Source: HRBIN30 sp964534275 (GTDB lineage: Bacteria > Desulfobacterota > Binatia > HRBIN30). Taken from it: a stretch of DNA of 64,000 bases. Shown one piece after another: positions 41,792-49,827 of this stretch; positions within the stretch are counted from its first letter, which is position 1, and each line of letters starts with the position of its first letter. The position numbers and the translations under genes are program-made. The stretch lies in NCBI GenBank assembly GCA_964534275.1, contig CAZHQG010000002.1, forward strand, positions 124,001-188,000, in the 5' to 3' direction. Under the pieces are notes generated by a model. The model made no database searches and was not told the DNA's origin. It worked only from the letters and a program-made list of their open reading frames with translations.

Positions 41792-43450
41792 GTGGGATTT
41801 CGTCCACCACCAGCAATCGAGCCAGCAACCGCTGCGTTTTGGCATGCTTGCCGCGACGGCCGGCTCGAATTCCGTTTTTGCCCGCGTTGTGAGTGGTTCA
41901 TTCACCCGCCGCGGCCGATCTGCCCGCAATGTCACAGGACAGAGCTCGAGTCCCGGCAAGTGTCGGGGCGGGGGACGGTGCACACCTACACCGTGAACCA
42001 CAAGGCGTGGTTTCCTGGGCAGGAAGTGCCGTACATCATCGCGATCGTCGAACTGGAGGAGCAACCCGGCTTGCGGCTCCTCAGCAACATTGTCGAGTGT
42101 GCCCCCGAGGAAGTGCAGATCGGCATGCCGGTACGTGTGCAGTTCGAAGTGTTGAACGACGAGGTGGCTTTACCGGTGTTCGTTCCTGACTTGGAGCGCG
42201 CGAGCCCGCGGGAGGGCACTCAAGAACCGCGTCGTGTCGAGGTCCGGCCGGAAAGTCCGTCAGTCGTTTCCTCAGGCGAGCCGTTGGAGCGGCGCGCCGT
42301 GCTCTCCGGTGTTGGCCAATCGGCCATCGGTCGTCGTCTCTTTCGCGACGAGCTCGACCTCACCTGCGAAGCAGCGCTTCGAGCGATTGCCGACGCGGGG
42401 CTGCGGGTTTCCGACATCGATGGGATCGCTGCCTACCCCGGACCAGTCACGAACGTGCCCGGTTTTTCCGGTCCCAGCATTTACGACGTACAGGATGCGC
42501 TCGGACTCTCGGTGCGCTGGCACTTGTCCGGAATGGAGGGCCCGGGCCAAATCATGCCCATCATTGCGGCAGCGTTGGCCGTGGCCAGTGGGCTGGCGCG
42601 ACACGTGTTGGTGTATCGTACCGTTACCGAGGCCACCGCGGCAGCCGACACCGGGCGCCGTGGGATTGGTGCTGGCGCGCGAGAAATCACCGGCTTTGCT
42701 GCCTTTCTCGTACCGTTTGGAGCGATGTCGGCAGCCAATTGGCTTGCGCTGTACGCGCGCCGCCACATGCACGTGTATGGAACCCAGCGCAAGCACTTAG
42801 GCGCGATCGCGCTGACTGCCCGCGAACATGCTCGCTTGAACCCGGCTGCCGTCTACCGCGAGCCGCTCACGTGGGACGACTACTGGCAAGCGCGCATGGT
42901 GAGCGACCCGTTTTGCTTGTTCGATTGCGACGCTCCGGTCGATGGCTCCACGGCCGTGATTGTGTCCTCTGCGGAGTGTGTGCGCGACCTGGCCAAGCCA
43001 GCAGTGCGCATCGAAGCTGTGGGGACCGCGCTCGGCAAACGCCCGTTGTGGGATCAGTGGCCGGACTTGACCACGATGGCAGCGCACGATTCCGCCCGGC
43101 ATCTGTGGAGTCGTACAACCCTGAGACCGAACGACGTGGATACCGCCCAGCTTTACGACGGGTTTTCGTTCCTCACGTTGTCTTGGCTCGAAGCCCTCGG
43201 ATTTTGCGGACCGGGCGAAAGCGGACCCTTCGTCGAAGAAGGTCACATCCGGCTGGGCGGGAGGCTTCCACTGAACACGTGGGGTGGACAACTCTCGGGC
43301 GGCCGCTTGCACGGTTTTGGATTCGTGGCTGAAGCAATTCGACAAATCCGCGGCGAGTGCGGTGAGCGCCAAGTGCCGGACTGCGAAGTTGCCGTGGTGG
43401 CAGTCGGAGGAGGTCCCGTTGCCGGCTGCATGCTCCTGACGCGTGCGTAA
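41792..43450 (+). CDS. Fusion of DUF35 zinc-ribbon/OB domain with thiolase-like (Ltp2-type) protein
   Basis: A 552-residue two-domain protein. Residues about 10-135 form a DUF35 unit: a zinc ribbon with Cys30, Cys33, Cys44 and Cys47 (CPRC, CPQC), then an OB-fold (GRGTVHTYTVNHKAWFPG). After a linker, residues about 165-552 are thiolase-like: LSGVGQSAIGRRLFRDELDL, AQLYDGFSFLTL, GGRLPLNTWGGQLSGGRLHG and RQVPDCEVAVV. In sterol-degrading actinobacteria separate DUF35 (ChsH2) and Ltp2 proteins associate as a retro-aldolase removing side chains, so this fusion probably does similar C-C cleavage on a beta-hydroxyacyl-CoA. The classical thiolase Cys is not evident. GTG 41792 follows GGAGG by about 11 bases. 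Confidence 0.85.
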   Translation: MGFRPPPAIEPATAAFWHACRDGRLEFRFCPRCEWFIHPPRPICPQCHRTELESRQVSGRGTVHTYTVNHKAWFPGQEVPYIIAIVELEEQPGLRLLSNIVECAPEEVQIGMPVRVQFEVLNDEVALPVFVPDLERASPREGTQEPRRVEVRPESPSVVSSGEPLERRAVLSGVGQSAIGRRLFRDELDLTCEAALRAIADAGLRVSDIDGIAAYPGPVTNVPGFSGPSIYDVQDALGLSVRWHLSGMEGPGQIMPIIAAALAVASGLARHVLVYRTVTEATAAADTGRRGIGAGAREITGFAAFLVPFGAMSAANWLALYARRHMHVYGTQRKHLGAIALTAREHARLNPAAVYREPLTWDDYWQARMVSDPFCLFDCDAPVDGSTAVIVSSAECVRDLAKPAVRIEAVGTALGKRPLWDQWPDLTTMAAHDSARHLWSRTTLRPNDVDTAQLYDGFSFLTLSWLEALGFCGPGESGPFVEEGHIRLGGRLPLNTWGGQLSGGRLHGFGFVAEAIRQIRGECGERQVPDCEVAVVAVGGGPVAGCMLLTRA

Positions 43451-43582
43451 GAAACAGTTGGGCAACACCGTGCCCGTGCGCTGCCTGGTCCTTTGCGCGT
43501 GCTGCGTGGGGCCAGCTAAAGTCTGTGGCCCGAAGTTCGGACGCGACCATACGCGCAGCCAGCCGAGGTTAGGAAGTGCCCG

Positions 43583-44665
43583 TTAGGAGGGCCTCTTTGC
43601 GGAGCGCTCTGCTGGGGGCACAATGCGCAAGCGCGGCCGGTAGGACGCGTCGCGTAAGAGATAAAAGATCCCGCCAGAAAGCGTGGGCGCTTCCGCGACC
43701 CAGAATCCAAGGGCAGCCGAAAGAATCGAGCTTTCGAGGCCGATGCGGTGTGCAAGCATCAACGCTTGGACGATCTCCCGCACACCCTCGCCGGCGATGG
43801 TAAACGGGCTAATGACCGTGGCAAAAATCTGGATCGTCGATCCAAAAATCACTTCCCAAAACTCGGCGTGGTGAGCCCCAACTGCAATGGCGGTAAGGAA
43901 ATACGTGACAGCGGTGAAAAAATGCACCCCGAAGCTCAGTGCGGCGGCCGCGACGAGTCGGGCCTTTTGATCGCGGTAGGCCGCCGCGGCTCCGTGCAGG
44001 CGTTCCACGAAGTTGCCGATTCGTACGCGCCGGAGTTGTGGCGCCCAGTCCAAGAACCACAGCAACCAGCGCGGATGAAGTAAAATGGCGAAAAATCCTA
44101 CGCAAACGAACGCGGCGAGGGGAATGGTCAGCCAGCCCACCATCGCGGCACGTTCTCCGAGAATCGTGTGGCCGAGGGGGAACGTGACGAGAAAGCACAG
44201 GAAAATACCGACGATTCCGAGGCCCTTTTCGATCGCGGTTGCTGCTGCGGCCTCGACCGTGCGCCCGCTAAAGCGTGCGGCATCGTAGAGCTTGTAGCCG
44301 TCGAGCCCGAGCGTCGAGGGCAGGAAGGTGCCGAGGAAACGGCCAATCAAGAACGTGGTGAACACGTGCCACAGGGGAAAGTACAAGCCTTGCCCCCGGA
44401 GTAACACGTTCCAGCGCAGCATCGAACAGGCCATGCCACACATCCGCACGACAAACGCCAAAAGGGCGAAGCGCCAGAATACCCCGGTGTCGATGCGAGG
44501 CAGGTAGTCGAGGATTGCTCGGAGGGCAGAAACACGTGCGCCGTCGCTCGTTTCTACTGGGTGCTGCAGCAGCAGGTAAAATGCCGCTACAGTAACGCCG
44601 CACTTGGCAGCAAAGGAAAGACTCGTGCGCGCCCAGCTGCGTTCCGCGCTTGCAGGGGTGGACAA
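43583..44665 (-). CDS. Lysylphosphatidylglycerol synthase TM-region/flippase-like membrane protein (PF03706)
   Basis: A 360-residue polytopic membrane protein with about eight hydrophobic helices, belonging to the PF03706 (UPF0104) group. MCGMACSMLRWNVLLRGQGL, GRFLGTFLPSTLGLDGYKLY, AAAATAIEKGLGIVGIFLC and ISPFTIAGEGVREIVQ are typical. These proteins are related to the flippase half of MprF and are thought to move lipid-linked substrates; the cargo here is unknown. No synthase domain is attached. The start is a TTG (44665) with GAGGAG about 10 bases upstream, placed 3 bases beyond the stop of the preceding gene. Confidence 0.85.
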   Translation of the reverse strand: MSTPASAERSWARTSLSFAAKCGVTVAAFYLLLQHPVETSDGARVSALRAILDYLPRIDTGVFWRFALLAFVVRMCGMACSMLRWNVLLRGQGLYFPLWHVFTTFLIGRFLGTFLPSTLGLDGYKLYDAARFSGRTVEAAAATAIEKGLGIVGIFLCFLVTFPLGHTILGERAAMVGWLTIPLAAFVCVGFFAILLHPRWLLWFLDWAPQLRRVRIGNFVERLHGAAAAYRDQKARLVAAAALSFGVHFFTAVTYFLTAIAVGAHHAEFWEVIFGSTIQIFATVISPFTIAGEGVREIVQALMLAHRIGLESSILSAALGFWVAEAPTLSGGIFYLLRDASYRPRLRIVPPAERSAKRPS

Positions 44666-44668
44666 CGG

Positions 44669-45331
44669 TTAAGGTCTCCTCTGTGAACGGCTTTCGATTT
44701 CGCGCAGACGAATCTCCAGCTTGCGCAAGCGATCTGCGAAGGAGTCTCCGGTCGAACTAAGTTGACGTTCCGAAGCGTCTTCCGGCTTTTTTTCCAATGC
44801 CTCGAGTCTTCTTTCCAAGCGGTCCAGTCGTGTCTCGATCGCTTGCAAGCGAACCTCGTCTGCGGGCTGTTCGGGCGGGAGCCCGGGGGACGCTTGAATC
44901 GTCGCTTGCGTGGACTTTGTCTCCCCCGCGGTGCCCGGGCCGGGAGGTCCAACGATGGCGACATTTTGCGGCTCGCGCACGACCATCTCCCAGCGCCCCC
45001 GGAATTCCCGAATCGTTCCGCTGGCACGGATGGTCTGACCAGGAAGCCGATGCTCGGCGTCGGGAAAGCGGCTCAGCAACCCTTCCACCAACAGCAAATC
45101 GAGCGTGGCAGGCGGCTGCCCGAGCTGCAGACGCACCACGTTTCCCTCTCGGCGCCCAGCCTCCACTCGAGCTTCGACCGTGACTTCCTCGCCGACGTAC
45201 AATGGGGCCACGCTCACATCGATGAGCGGAGGGGCAGTCGCCATCGCCGCGCCTGCAAGCATCGTGGAGACAAGCGCTGCCGCGGCGACGGCGACGCGCT
45301 GGCTCCTGCAGGAGCTACAGTTCGAACCCAC
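44669..45331 (-). CDS. Exported OB-fold-like protein with C-terminal coiled coil, function unknown
   Basis: A 220-residue protein. An N-terminal segment with Cys residues (NCSSCRSQ) is followed by a hydrophobic signal (VAVAAAALVSTMLAGAAMA). A beta-rich domain comes next, with VGEEVTVEARV, GQTIRASGTIREFRGRWEM and VREPQNVAIVG, the pattern of nucleic-acid-binding-like OB or DUF4131-type strands used in periplasmic proteins. The C-terminal 70 residues are a charged coiled coil (LQAIETRLDRLERRLEALEKK). GTG 45331 lies 7 bases after a GAGG and overlaps the 55-residue gene upstream by 17 bases. It is probably periplasmic; no function is known. Confidence 0.7.
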   Translation of the reverse strand: MGSNCSSCRSQRVAVAAAALVSTMLAGAAMATAPPLIDVSVAPLYVGEEVTVEARVEAGRREGNVVRLQLGQPPATLDLLLVEGLLSRFPDAEHRLPGQTIRASGTIREFRGRWEMVVREPQNVAIVGPPGPGTAGETKSTQATIQASPGLPPEQPADEVRLQAIETRLDRLERRLEALEKKPEDASERQLSSTGDSFADRLRKLEIRLREIESRSQRRP

Positions 45332-45482
45332 GTTCGGCCTCGTCTTCGTCCGGGGTGGGAGCCAGCTCTTCAAGTTTGCGGAACACAACTTCGATGAGCT
45401 TGTCGATGCGGCGGTATTCGCCGGATCGTGCCGCGGCACGGGCGACACTGACCGCCAAACGGAGCTTTTCGTCGCGAGTCAT
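45315..45482 (-). CDS. Tiny helical protein (55 aa), function unknown
   Basis: A 55-residue charged protein (DEKLRLAVSVARAAARSG, then RIDKLIEVVFRKLEEL, ending DEDEAERGFEL). It is probably two helices, with no signal or membrane segment. ATG 45482 has an excellent AGAGGTGG ribosome site, and its stop lies inside the beginning of the OB/coiled-coil gene, giving a translationally coupled arrangement. The long open frame upstream of the ATG runs antisense to another small gene and is not used. Function unknown. Confidence 0.65.
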   Translation of the reverse strand: MTRDEKLRLAVSVARAAARSGEYRRIDKLIEVVFRKLEELAPTPDEDEAERGFEL

Positions 45483-45711
45483 GGTCCACCTCTGTGTTTG
45501 CCAATCCGGCAAGCGTATAGCGCCACGAAGCAACATTTTCTTTTCATCGCCGGCGCTTCGTGGATGCGAACAGAAACCACCAGTGTGGGTGGAGGAAGTT
45601 TGCCACGTTTGCAGAAGAGTGGTACGCTGCAGCGCACGTTCGCTCAGGGTTCGCTCGCGCCTCCCTTCGTGGCGTTGGAGTGTCCCACAGGCGAAGAAAG
45701 GAGTGCCGCAA

Positions 45712-45888
45712 ATGGCAGGCGGGAAGACGTTCAAAAGGGACCAGAAACGACGCAAAGAGATGGCCCGAAAGCTCAAGCAAGAGGAAAAGATGCGGAAACG
45801 CCTGCAGCGGCGGGAAGAGAAGCGCAGCGGTGTGGCGAAGGAGGAAGAGGAAATCACGATCCCGCCGCAAGGGCCGCTCACGAGCTGA
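45712..45888 (+). CDS. Tiny basic coiled-coil protein (58 aa), function unknown
   Basis: A 58-residue, very Lys/Arg/Glu-rich protein: KTFKRDQKRRKEMARKLKQ, then EKMRKRLQRREEKRSG and an acidic/proline end. Similar short proteins beginning with a KFKREQKRR-like stretch occur in many deltaproteobacterial-type genomes and may bind nucleic acid or ribosomes; this is inference. ATG 45712 follows AGGAG by about 10 bases. The frame before it is not protein-like. Confidence 0.6.
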   Translation: MAGGKTFKRDQKRRKEMARKLKQEEKMRKRLQRREEKRSGVAKEEEEITIPPQGPLTS

Positions 45889-45970
45889 CACTTCTCGGCG
45901 ACAGAGCGCGAAGCGTGCAGAGCTAGGCAAAACCTCATCGCGTCCGGCCGTTGTATCGAGCTTCCGCGGG

Positions 45971-47134
45971 TCACCGAATCGGATAGTGATAGCCTAAGTC
46001 CACCGCGCCAATTTTTACGCAGTCGTTTTCCGTGCCCGGGACGCAACCGGGGGGGCAGCAGCCCGCGCCAATGCAATCCGGCTTGTTGTCCACTTGCGTG
46101 GTACGCTGCGCGAGGAGGGCGACAAGTTCAGGGTCTGTATCGGGGTCCCCTGCGTCCATGATCGCGCTTCCGCCACGGCATTCGTCATCCGTTCCGGGAA
46201 TGCGGAAACCGTTCTGGTTCCCTGGATCCAGCCAAAATGGGTCTACGTTCAGGTCGTGCGGACCAGCGCTGGCGTTGAAAAAGCCGTCACGATTGAGGTT
46301 GTAGTCGCCGTCGAACCCAACAGTGGAGCTATCCACGGTAATTCCCCGCGGCGTGTTGCCGACGAAGATATTGTTCCGTGCCAGAATCGCTTCCGAAGGT
46401 CGGCCAGATTCGTCGCTAGCCATGACCAGGCCGTTGCCCCGATTTGCGTAAAATGTGTTGTTCACGACCGCGACGTTGCTGGAGGCGAGCAGCGACACAC
46501 CGGGCCCGCCATTGCGAAGGATGAGATTGTTCCAGATGCGCGTACCAGCCGCACGGAGCAGCCGTATGCCGTCGCGGGAATTTTCCCGTACGATCGAGTT
46601 GCGAATCGTGACGGCATTCCCCTCGCGGATTTCGATACCGGCGCGCGTTGCCCCACGCACGGTAAACCCGTCGACGGTGAGCCCGTCCACTCCTTCCAGC
46701 GAGATCCCTGTGGCTGCGCCGGCGGCGTTGATCACCACCTCGCCAGCGGGAAAACCGGTGAGCTGACCAGTCACGTCGGCCACCACGGTAATCGGGCCGT
46801 TCAAGTCGCTCGCTGTCACGCGGAACGGTGCGTACACTCCTGCAGGTACAGCGACCACGGCTCCAGGAGGAGCAACGCGAATGGATTCTACGATGCCGCG
46901 GCTTCCTGGCTGAACTTGGACAGGAGTTTGCGTGGGAGTCGGCGAGGGTGGAGCAACCGTGCGGGTCGGGGTGAACGTCGGCTCCCCAGGGCGCAACGTA
47001 CGCGTCGGCGTGCGGGTAGGCGTGCCGGGCGTAACCGCGGGTCCGCCGTTGCCTCCCCCTCCGCACCCCGACGTAGTGACGAGTACAAACCCAAAGACGC
47101 ACAGTGCAGTAAGCGACAAGCTCCGTAGCGGCAT
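45971..47134 (-). CDS. Right-handed parallel beta-helix lipoprotein
   Basis: A 387-residue secreted lipoprotein. A signal ends with a lipobox VTTSGC (Cys at about residue 23) and a GGGGNGG spacer. A Thr/Pro/Arg linker (TPTRTPTRTLRPGEPTFTPT) follows. Then comes a beta-helix built of short turns such as GLTVDGFTVRGATRAGIEI, NAVTIRNSIVRENSRDGI and NVAVVNNTFYANRGNGLVM, typical of PbH1/pectate-lyase-like surface proteins. The C-terminal region has a Cys cluster (CIGAGCCPPGC). Catalytic residues of polysaccharide lyases cannot be picked out, so it may only bind carbohydrate. Confidence 0.85.
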   Translation of the reverse strand: MPLRSLSLTALCVFGFVLVTTSGCGGGGNGGPAVTPGTPTRTPTRTLRPGEPTFTPTRTVAPPSPTPTQTPVQVQPGSRGIVESIRVAPPGAVVAVPAGVYAPFRVTASDLNGPITVVADVTGQLTGFPAGEVVINAAGAATGISLEGVDGLTVDGFTVRGATRAGIEIREGNAVTIRNSIVRENSRDGIRLLRAAGTRIWNNLILRNGGPGVSLLASSNVAVVNNTFYANRGNGLVMASDESGRPSEAILARNNIFVGNTPRGITVDSSTVGFDGDYNLNRDGFFNASAGPHDLNVDPFWLDPGNQNGFRIPGTDDECRGGSAIMDAGDPDTDPELVALLAQRTTQVDNKPDCIGAGCCPPGCVPGTENDCVKIGAVDLGYHYPIR

Positions 47135-47255
47135 GCGCCAATCCTTTCCCGAGGCAAGATGCACGGCCCCGTTTAGCCACACGAACCGCAAGATGTCCAC
47201 CGCCGTTTGCAAGTGGATTCCTCGGCCGTGCCCGAAGGGTTCCGGAAGGGACGAG

Positions 47256-47744
47256 TTACGCTGGGGCAGTTCGGGGCCGGATCATGTATGTCGTGGTTGC
47301 ACGCGCTGCAAGTTGGCCCGCTGCCCAAATATCGACTTCGGCATATGCGCTACGCTTGCTTGCCCGCAGTACGAAGGCCTCGGCGGTGACCAAACCAGGA
47401 GGAATGGGCTCGAGGTAGTTGATCTTCATTTCGATCGTCAGAAGCAACGTGCCCTCTTCGTACAGAGTTGCCAAAGCAGCTGCTACGGCGGTGTCCGCCA
47501 GCCCGAAACTGGCCCCACCGTGCATCACGCCTGCCGGCTGCATCAGTTCGAGTCGGTTTTGGACTTCCAACCGGGCGTAGCCTTGGCGAAGTTCGACCAC
47601 GCGGATTCCTAAGTGGCCGGGAAAGAAGCGGTTGTCTTCGTTGAACCGGGTCGAAATGAGGCGTGCCCGCTCGGGATCGAGGGGCGGATAGTCGTGGCCG
47701 TGATTGCCAGACCTTAGTCGCTCTCCGATACGAATATGCGCCAT
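47256..47744 (-). CDS. PaaI/YbgC-like hotdog thioesterase
   Basis: A 162-residue hotdog-fold acyl-CoA thioesterase of the PaaI group. The active-site region is MHGGASFGLADTAVAAA (His-Gly-Gly-Ala with the downstream Asp), and the C-terminal strand reads SKRSAYAEVDIWAAGQLAARA. The substrate is probably an aromatic or medium-chain acyl-CoA, by family only. ATG 47744 is the likely start; the open frame upstream of it is antisense-like and unrelated. The leucine operon leader diverges from it, with about 220 bases between this start and the leu -35 box. Confidence 0.88.
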   Translation of the reverse strand: MAHIRIGERLRSGNHGHDYPPLDPERARLISTRFNEDNRFFPGHLGIRVVELRQGYARLEVQNRLELMQPAGVMHGGASFGLADTAVAAALATLYEEGTLLLTIEMKINYLEPIPPGLVTAEAFVLRASKRSAYAEVDIWAAGQLAARATTTYMIRPRTAPA

Positions 47745-47965
47745 GCGTACGTGCCTATCTTGCGACAAGGCTTGGGTCCAGCCAGGGGCTGCTGCAGGCC
47801 CGGAGGACCAGACGCGAGCGAGCCATGACGGGCGCGAGGCTCCTACCAGGAGGGCGCCCGAAGCCGACCGTGAGGACGGGCACACGAGTCGGACCAGGGG
47901 ACCTCGTTCGAGGCAAGATTGCAAAGGAAGAACTTTGTCCGTTCCGTGCAATTCGAAGGATTTGC

Positions 47966-47994
47966 TTGACAAGGCGGCCGAAGTCGTTTACCGA
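47966..47994 (+). promoter_or_regulatory. Probable leu operon promoter
   Basis: A perfect -35 TTGACA (47966-47971) lies about 60 bases before the leader-peptide start. The -10 region 16-17 bases later (TTACCG/TACCGA) is poor, so the -10 box is uncertain. Its position gives a leader transcript beginning near 48000, as expected for an attenuator. Confidence 0.45.
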
Positions 47995-48028
47995 ACCACT
48001 CCTGTCAGAATTGATTTGGAAATCCGAT

Positions 48029-48115
48029 ATGCACGTCTTTCGCAAAGCACGGGAATTGGGTCTGCTTCTGGGGCTGTTGCTTCCTTGCCCGCCCGGTGCG
48101 TCTGCGGGGACGTGA
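48029..48115 (+). CDS. leuL: leu operon leader peptide (28 aa, seven Leu codons)
   Basis: A 28-codon open frame from ATG 48029 to TGA 48115. It contains the control stretch LGLLLGLLL: seven leucine codons within nine positions (48056-48082, a mix of TTG, CTG and CTT). It sits between the promoter-like TTGACA and a rho-independent terminator that precedes leuA. This is the classical arrangement for a leucine attenuation leader. No strong ribosome site was seen; TTGGAAAT precedes the ATG. Confidence 0.8.
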   Translation: MHVFRKARELGLLLGLLLPCPPGASAGT

Positions 48116-48151
48116 GTCAGGATTACGGAACCGCAAGGCGCCACGGGCGGG
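48047..48151 (+). promoter_or_regulatory. Alternative RNA pairings of the leu attenuator (1:2 and 2:3)
   Basis: Segment 1 (GCACGGG, 48047-48053) can pair with CCCGGTGC (48092-48099) with one bulge. Segment 2 (CCCGCCCG, 48088-48095) is perfectly complementary to segment 3 (CGGGCGGG, 48144-48151), which overlaps the 5' arm of the terminator. Ribosome stalling on the Leu codons would free segment 2 to form the 2:3 antiterminator; translation to the stop would favour the terminator. Confidence 0.72.
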
Positions 48152-48178
48152 AATCGCTGCCCGTGGCGTTTTTATTTT
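48139..48178 (+). terminator. Intrinsic terminator / attenuator before leuA
   Basis: Perfect 10-bp stem CGCCACGGGC/GCCCGTGGCG (48139-48148 and 48159-48168) with a 10-base loop, followed by TTTTTATTTT. This is a strong rho-independent terminator located about 70 bases before the leuA start. Confidence 0.9.
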
Positions 48179-48247
48179 CGCCGCGAGCAGCTCCCTCCGG
48201 TGGCGTCGATGGAAAGGAAACCACGGAATCGAGAAGGGAGTGAAACC

Positions 48248-49801
48248 ATGAGAGAACATCAAGCGGATGTGGTGAGGATCTTCGATACCACGCTACGCGA
48301 TGGCGAACAGTCGCCTGGTGCCAGCATGAATGTGGAGGAAAAGGTGTTGGTGGCCCGGCAGCTCGAGCGCCTGGGCGTGGACGTCATCGAGGCTGGCTTT
48401 GCCGCTTCGTCGCCCGGCGATTTCGAGGCAGTCGCGAAAGTGGCGGAAACCGTGACGCAGCCGGTGGTGTTAAGCCTGGCGCGCACGCGGGAGAACGACA
48501 TCGTGCAAGCAATCCGCGCGGTGGAAAAGGCTCGCAACCCGGGTATTCACGTGTTCATTGCCACCTCCGACCTGCACCTCGAACGGAAGCTGATGATGAG
48601 CCGACAGGAAGTGTTGGACGCCGCCTGCTGGGCCGTGGAGTATTGCCGAAAGCACCTGGACTACGTGGAATTCTCGGCTGAAGATGCGTCACGGTCGGAC
48701 CCCGAATACCTCGTCCAAGTCTTTGGCGAAGTGATTCGTTGCGGTGCCCGGGTGGTGAACGTGCCCGACACGACCGGCTATGCGATTCCGGAGGAGTTCG
48801 GTGCTCTCTTTCGGTACCTGATTGCGAATACTCCGGGAAGCGACCGGGTGGTTTGGAGCGCTCATTGTCACAACGACCTGGGCATGGCAGTGGCGAACTC
48901 CCTGGCTGCTGTTCGCAACGGTGCGCGGCAAGTGGAGTGTACGGTGAATGGAATTGGCGAACGCGCTGGCAACACCTCGTTGGAAGAGGTGGTGATGGCG
49001 ATCCACACGCGCAGCGACTTCTTCAAGCTGCGCACGAACATCGTGACGGAGCAAATTTACCCCGCTAGCCGTTTGCTAGCGCAAGTTACCGGGCTGGTGG
49101 TTCCGGCAAACAAGCCCATCGTTGGCGACAACGCGTTTGCCCACGAGGCCGGGATCCATCAGGATGGAGTGCTGAAGGACAAGCAAACCTACGAAATCAT
49201 GCGCCCGGAATCGATTGGTTTGCCGAGCAACAAGCTCGTGCTGGGCAAGCATTCTGGCCGGCACGCGTTTGCGCAGCGGCTCAAAGAGTTGGGGGTCGAC
49301 TTGTATGGCGTGGACATGAACAAGGCCTTTGCCAAGTTCAAGGAACTCGCCGACCGGAAGAAGTTCGTGTACGACGAAGACATCCTCGCCATCGTTACCG
49401 AAGAAGCGGTGCGCGGACCGGACTACCTCGAGTTGCTGCACCTAGAGGTCAGTGCGGGCACCAACTCCGTACCCAAAGCGGTGGTGCGGCTGCGCGTGGA
49501 TGGTACGGAAAAAGAGGGTGCGGCCCATGGGGACGGGATGGTGGACGCGTGTTTCAAGGCGATTTCCGACTTGGTCGGCGTGCACCCGCGGCTCGAGCGA
49601 TATGCAGTAAAAGCCATTACCGGCGGTACCGATGCGCTGGGTGAAGTTTCGTGCCTCATTAGCTTGAACGGGGTGACCGCCACAGGGCAAGGAGCACACA
49701 CGGACATTGTGCACGCCAGTGCCTTGGCCTATGTGAACGCGCTCAACAAAGTTCAGAATCGCCGCACGCGATACCGCCAAATTTCTGGCGAAGAGCCGTG
49801 A
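48248..49801 (+). CDS. leuA: 2-Isopropylmalate synthase
   Basis: First committed step of leucine synthesis, condensing acetyl-CoA with 2-oxoisovalerate; 517 residues. The N-terminal FDTTLRDGEQSPGASM (metal-binding Asp), the SAHCHNDLGMAVANSLAAV block with HxH metal ligands, and GIGERAGNTSLEEVVMA are family signatures. The C-terminal third (about 395-510) is the regulatory leucine-binding LeuA dimer domain (HLEVSAGTNSVPKAVVRLR), implying feedback inhibition. ATG 48248 follows GAAGGGAG. The transcript is controlled by the attenuator upstream. Confidence 0.96.
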   Translation: MREHQADVVRIFDTTLRDGEQSPGASMNVEEKVLVARQLERLGVDVIEAGFAASSPGDFEAVAKVAETVTQPVVLSLARTRENDIVQAIRAVEKARNPGIHVFIATSDLHLERKLMMSRQEVLDAACWAVEYCRKHLDYVEFSAEDASRSDPEYLVQVFGEVIRCGARVVNVPDTTGYAIPEEFGALFRYLIANTPGSDRVVWSAHCHNDLGMAVANSLAAVRNGARQVECTVNGIGERAGNTSLEEVVMAIHTRSDFFKLRTNIVTEQIYPASRLLAQVTGLVVPANKPIVGDNAFAHEAGIHQDGVLKDKQTYEIMRPESIGLPSNKLVLGKHSGRHAFAQRLKELGVDLYGVDMNKAFAKFKELADRKKFVYDEDILAIVTEEAVRGPDYLELLHLEVSAGTNSVPKAVVRLRVDGTEKEGAAHGDGMVDACFKAISDLVGVHPRLERYAVKAITGGTDALGEVSCLISLNGVTATGQGAHTDIVHASALAYVNALNKVQNRRTRYRQISGEEP

Positions 49802-49827
49802 GGTGAGTCTGCTGAGGGAGAGAGTTG

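Noticed and set aside
47663..48115. 150-residue plus-strand open frame ending at 48115
   Set aside because: Most of it is antisense to, or upstream of, the thioesterase gene. Only its last 28 codons, the leucine-rich leader, are meaningful.
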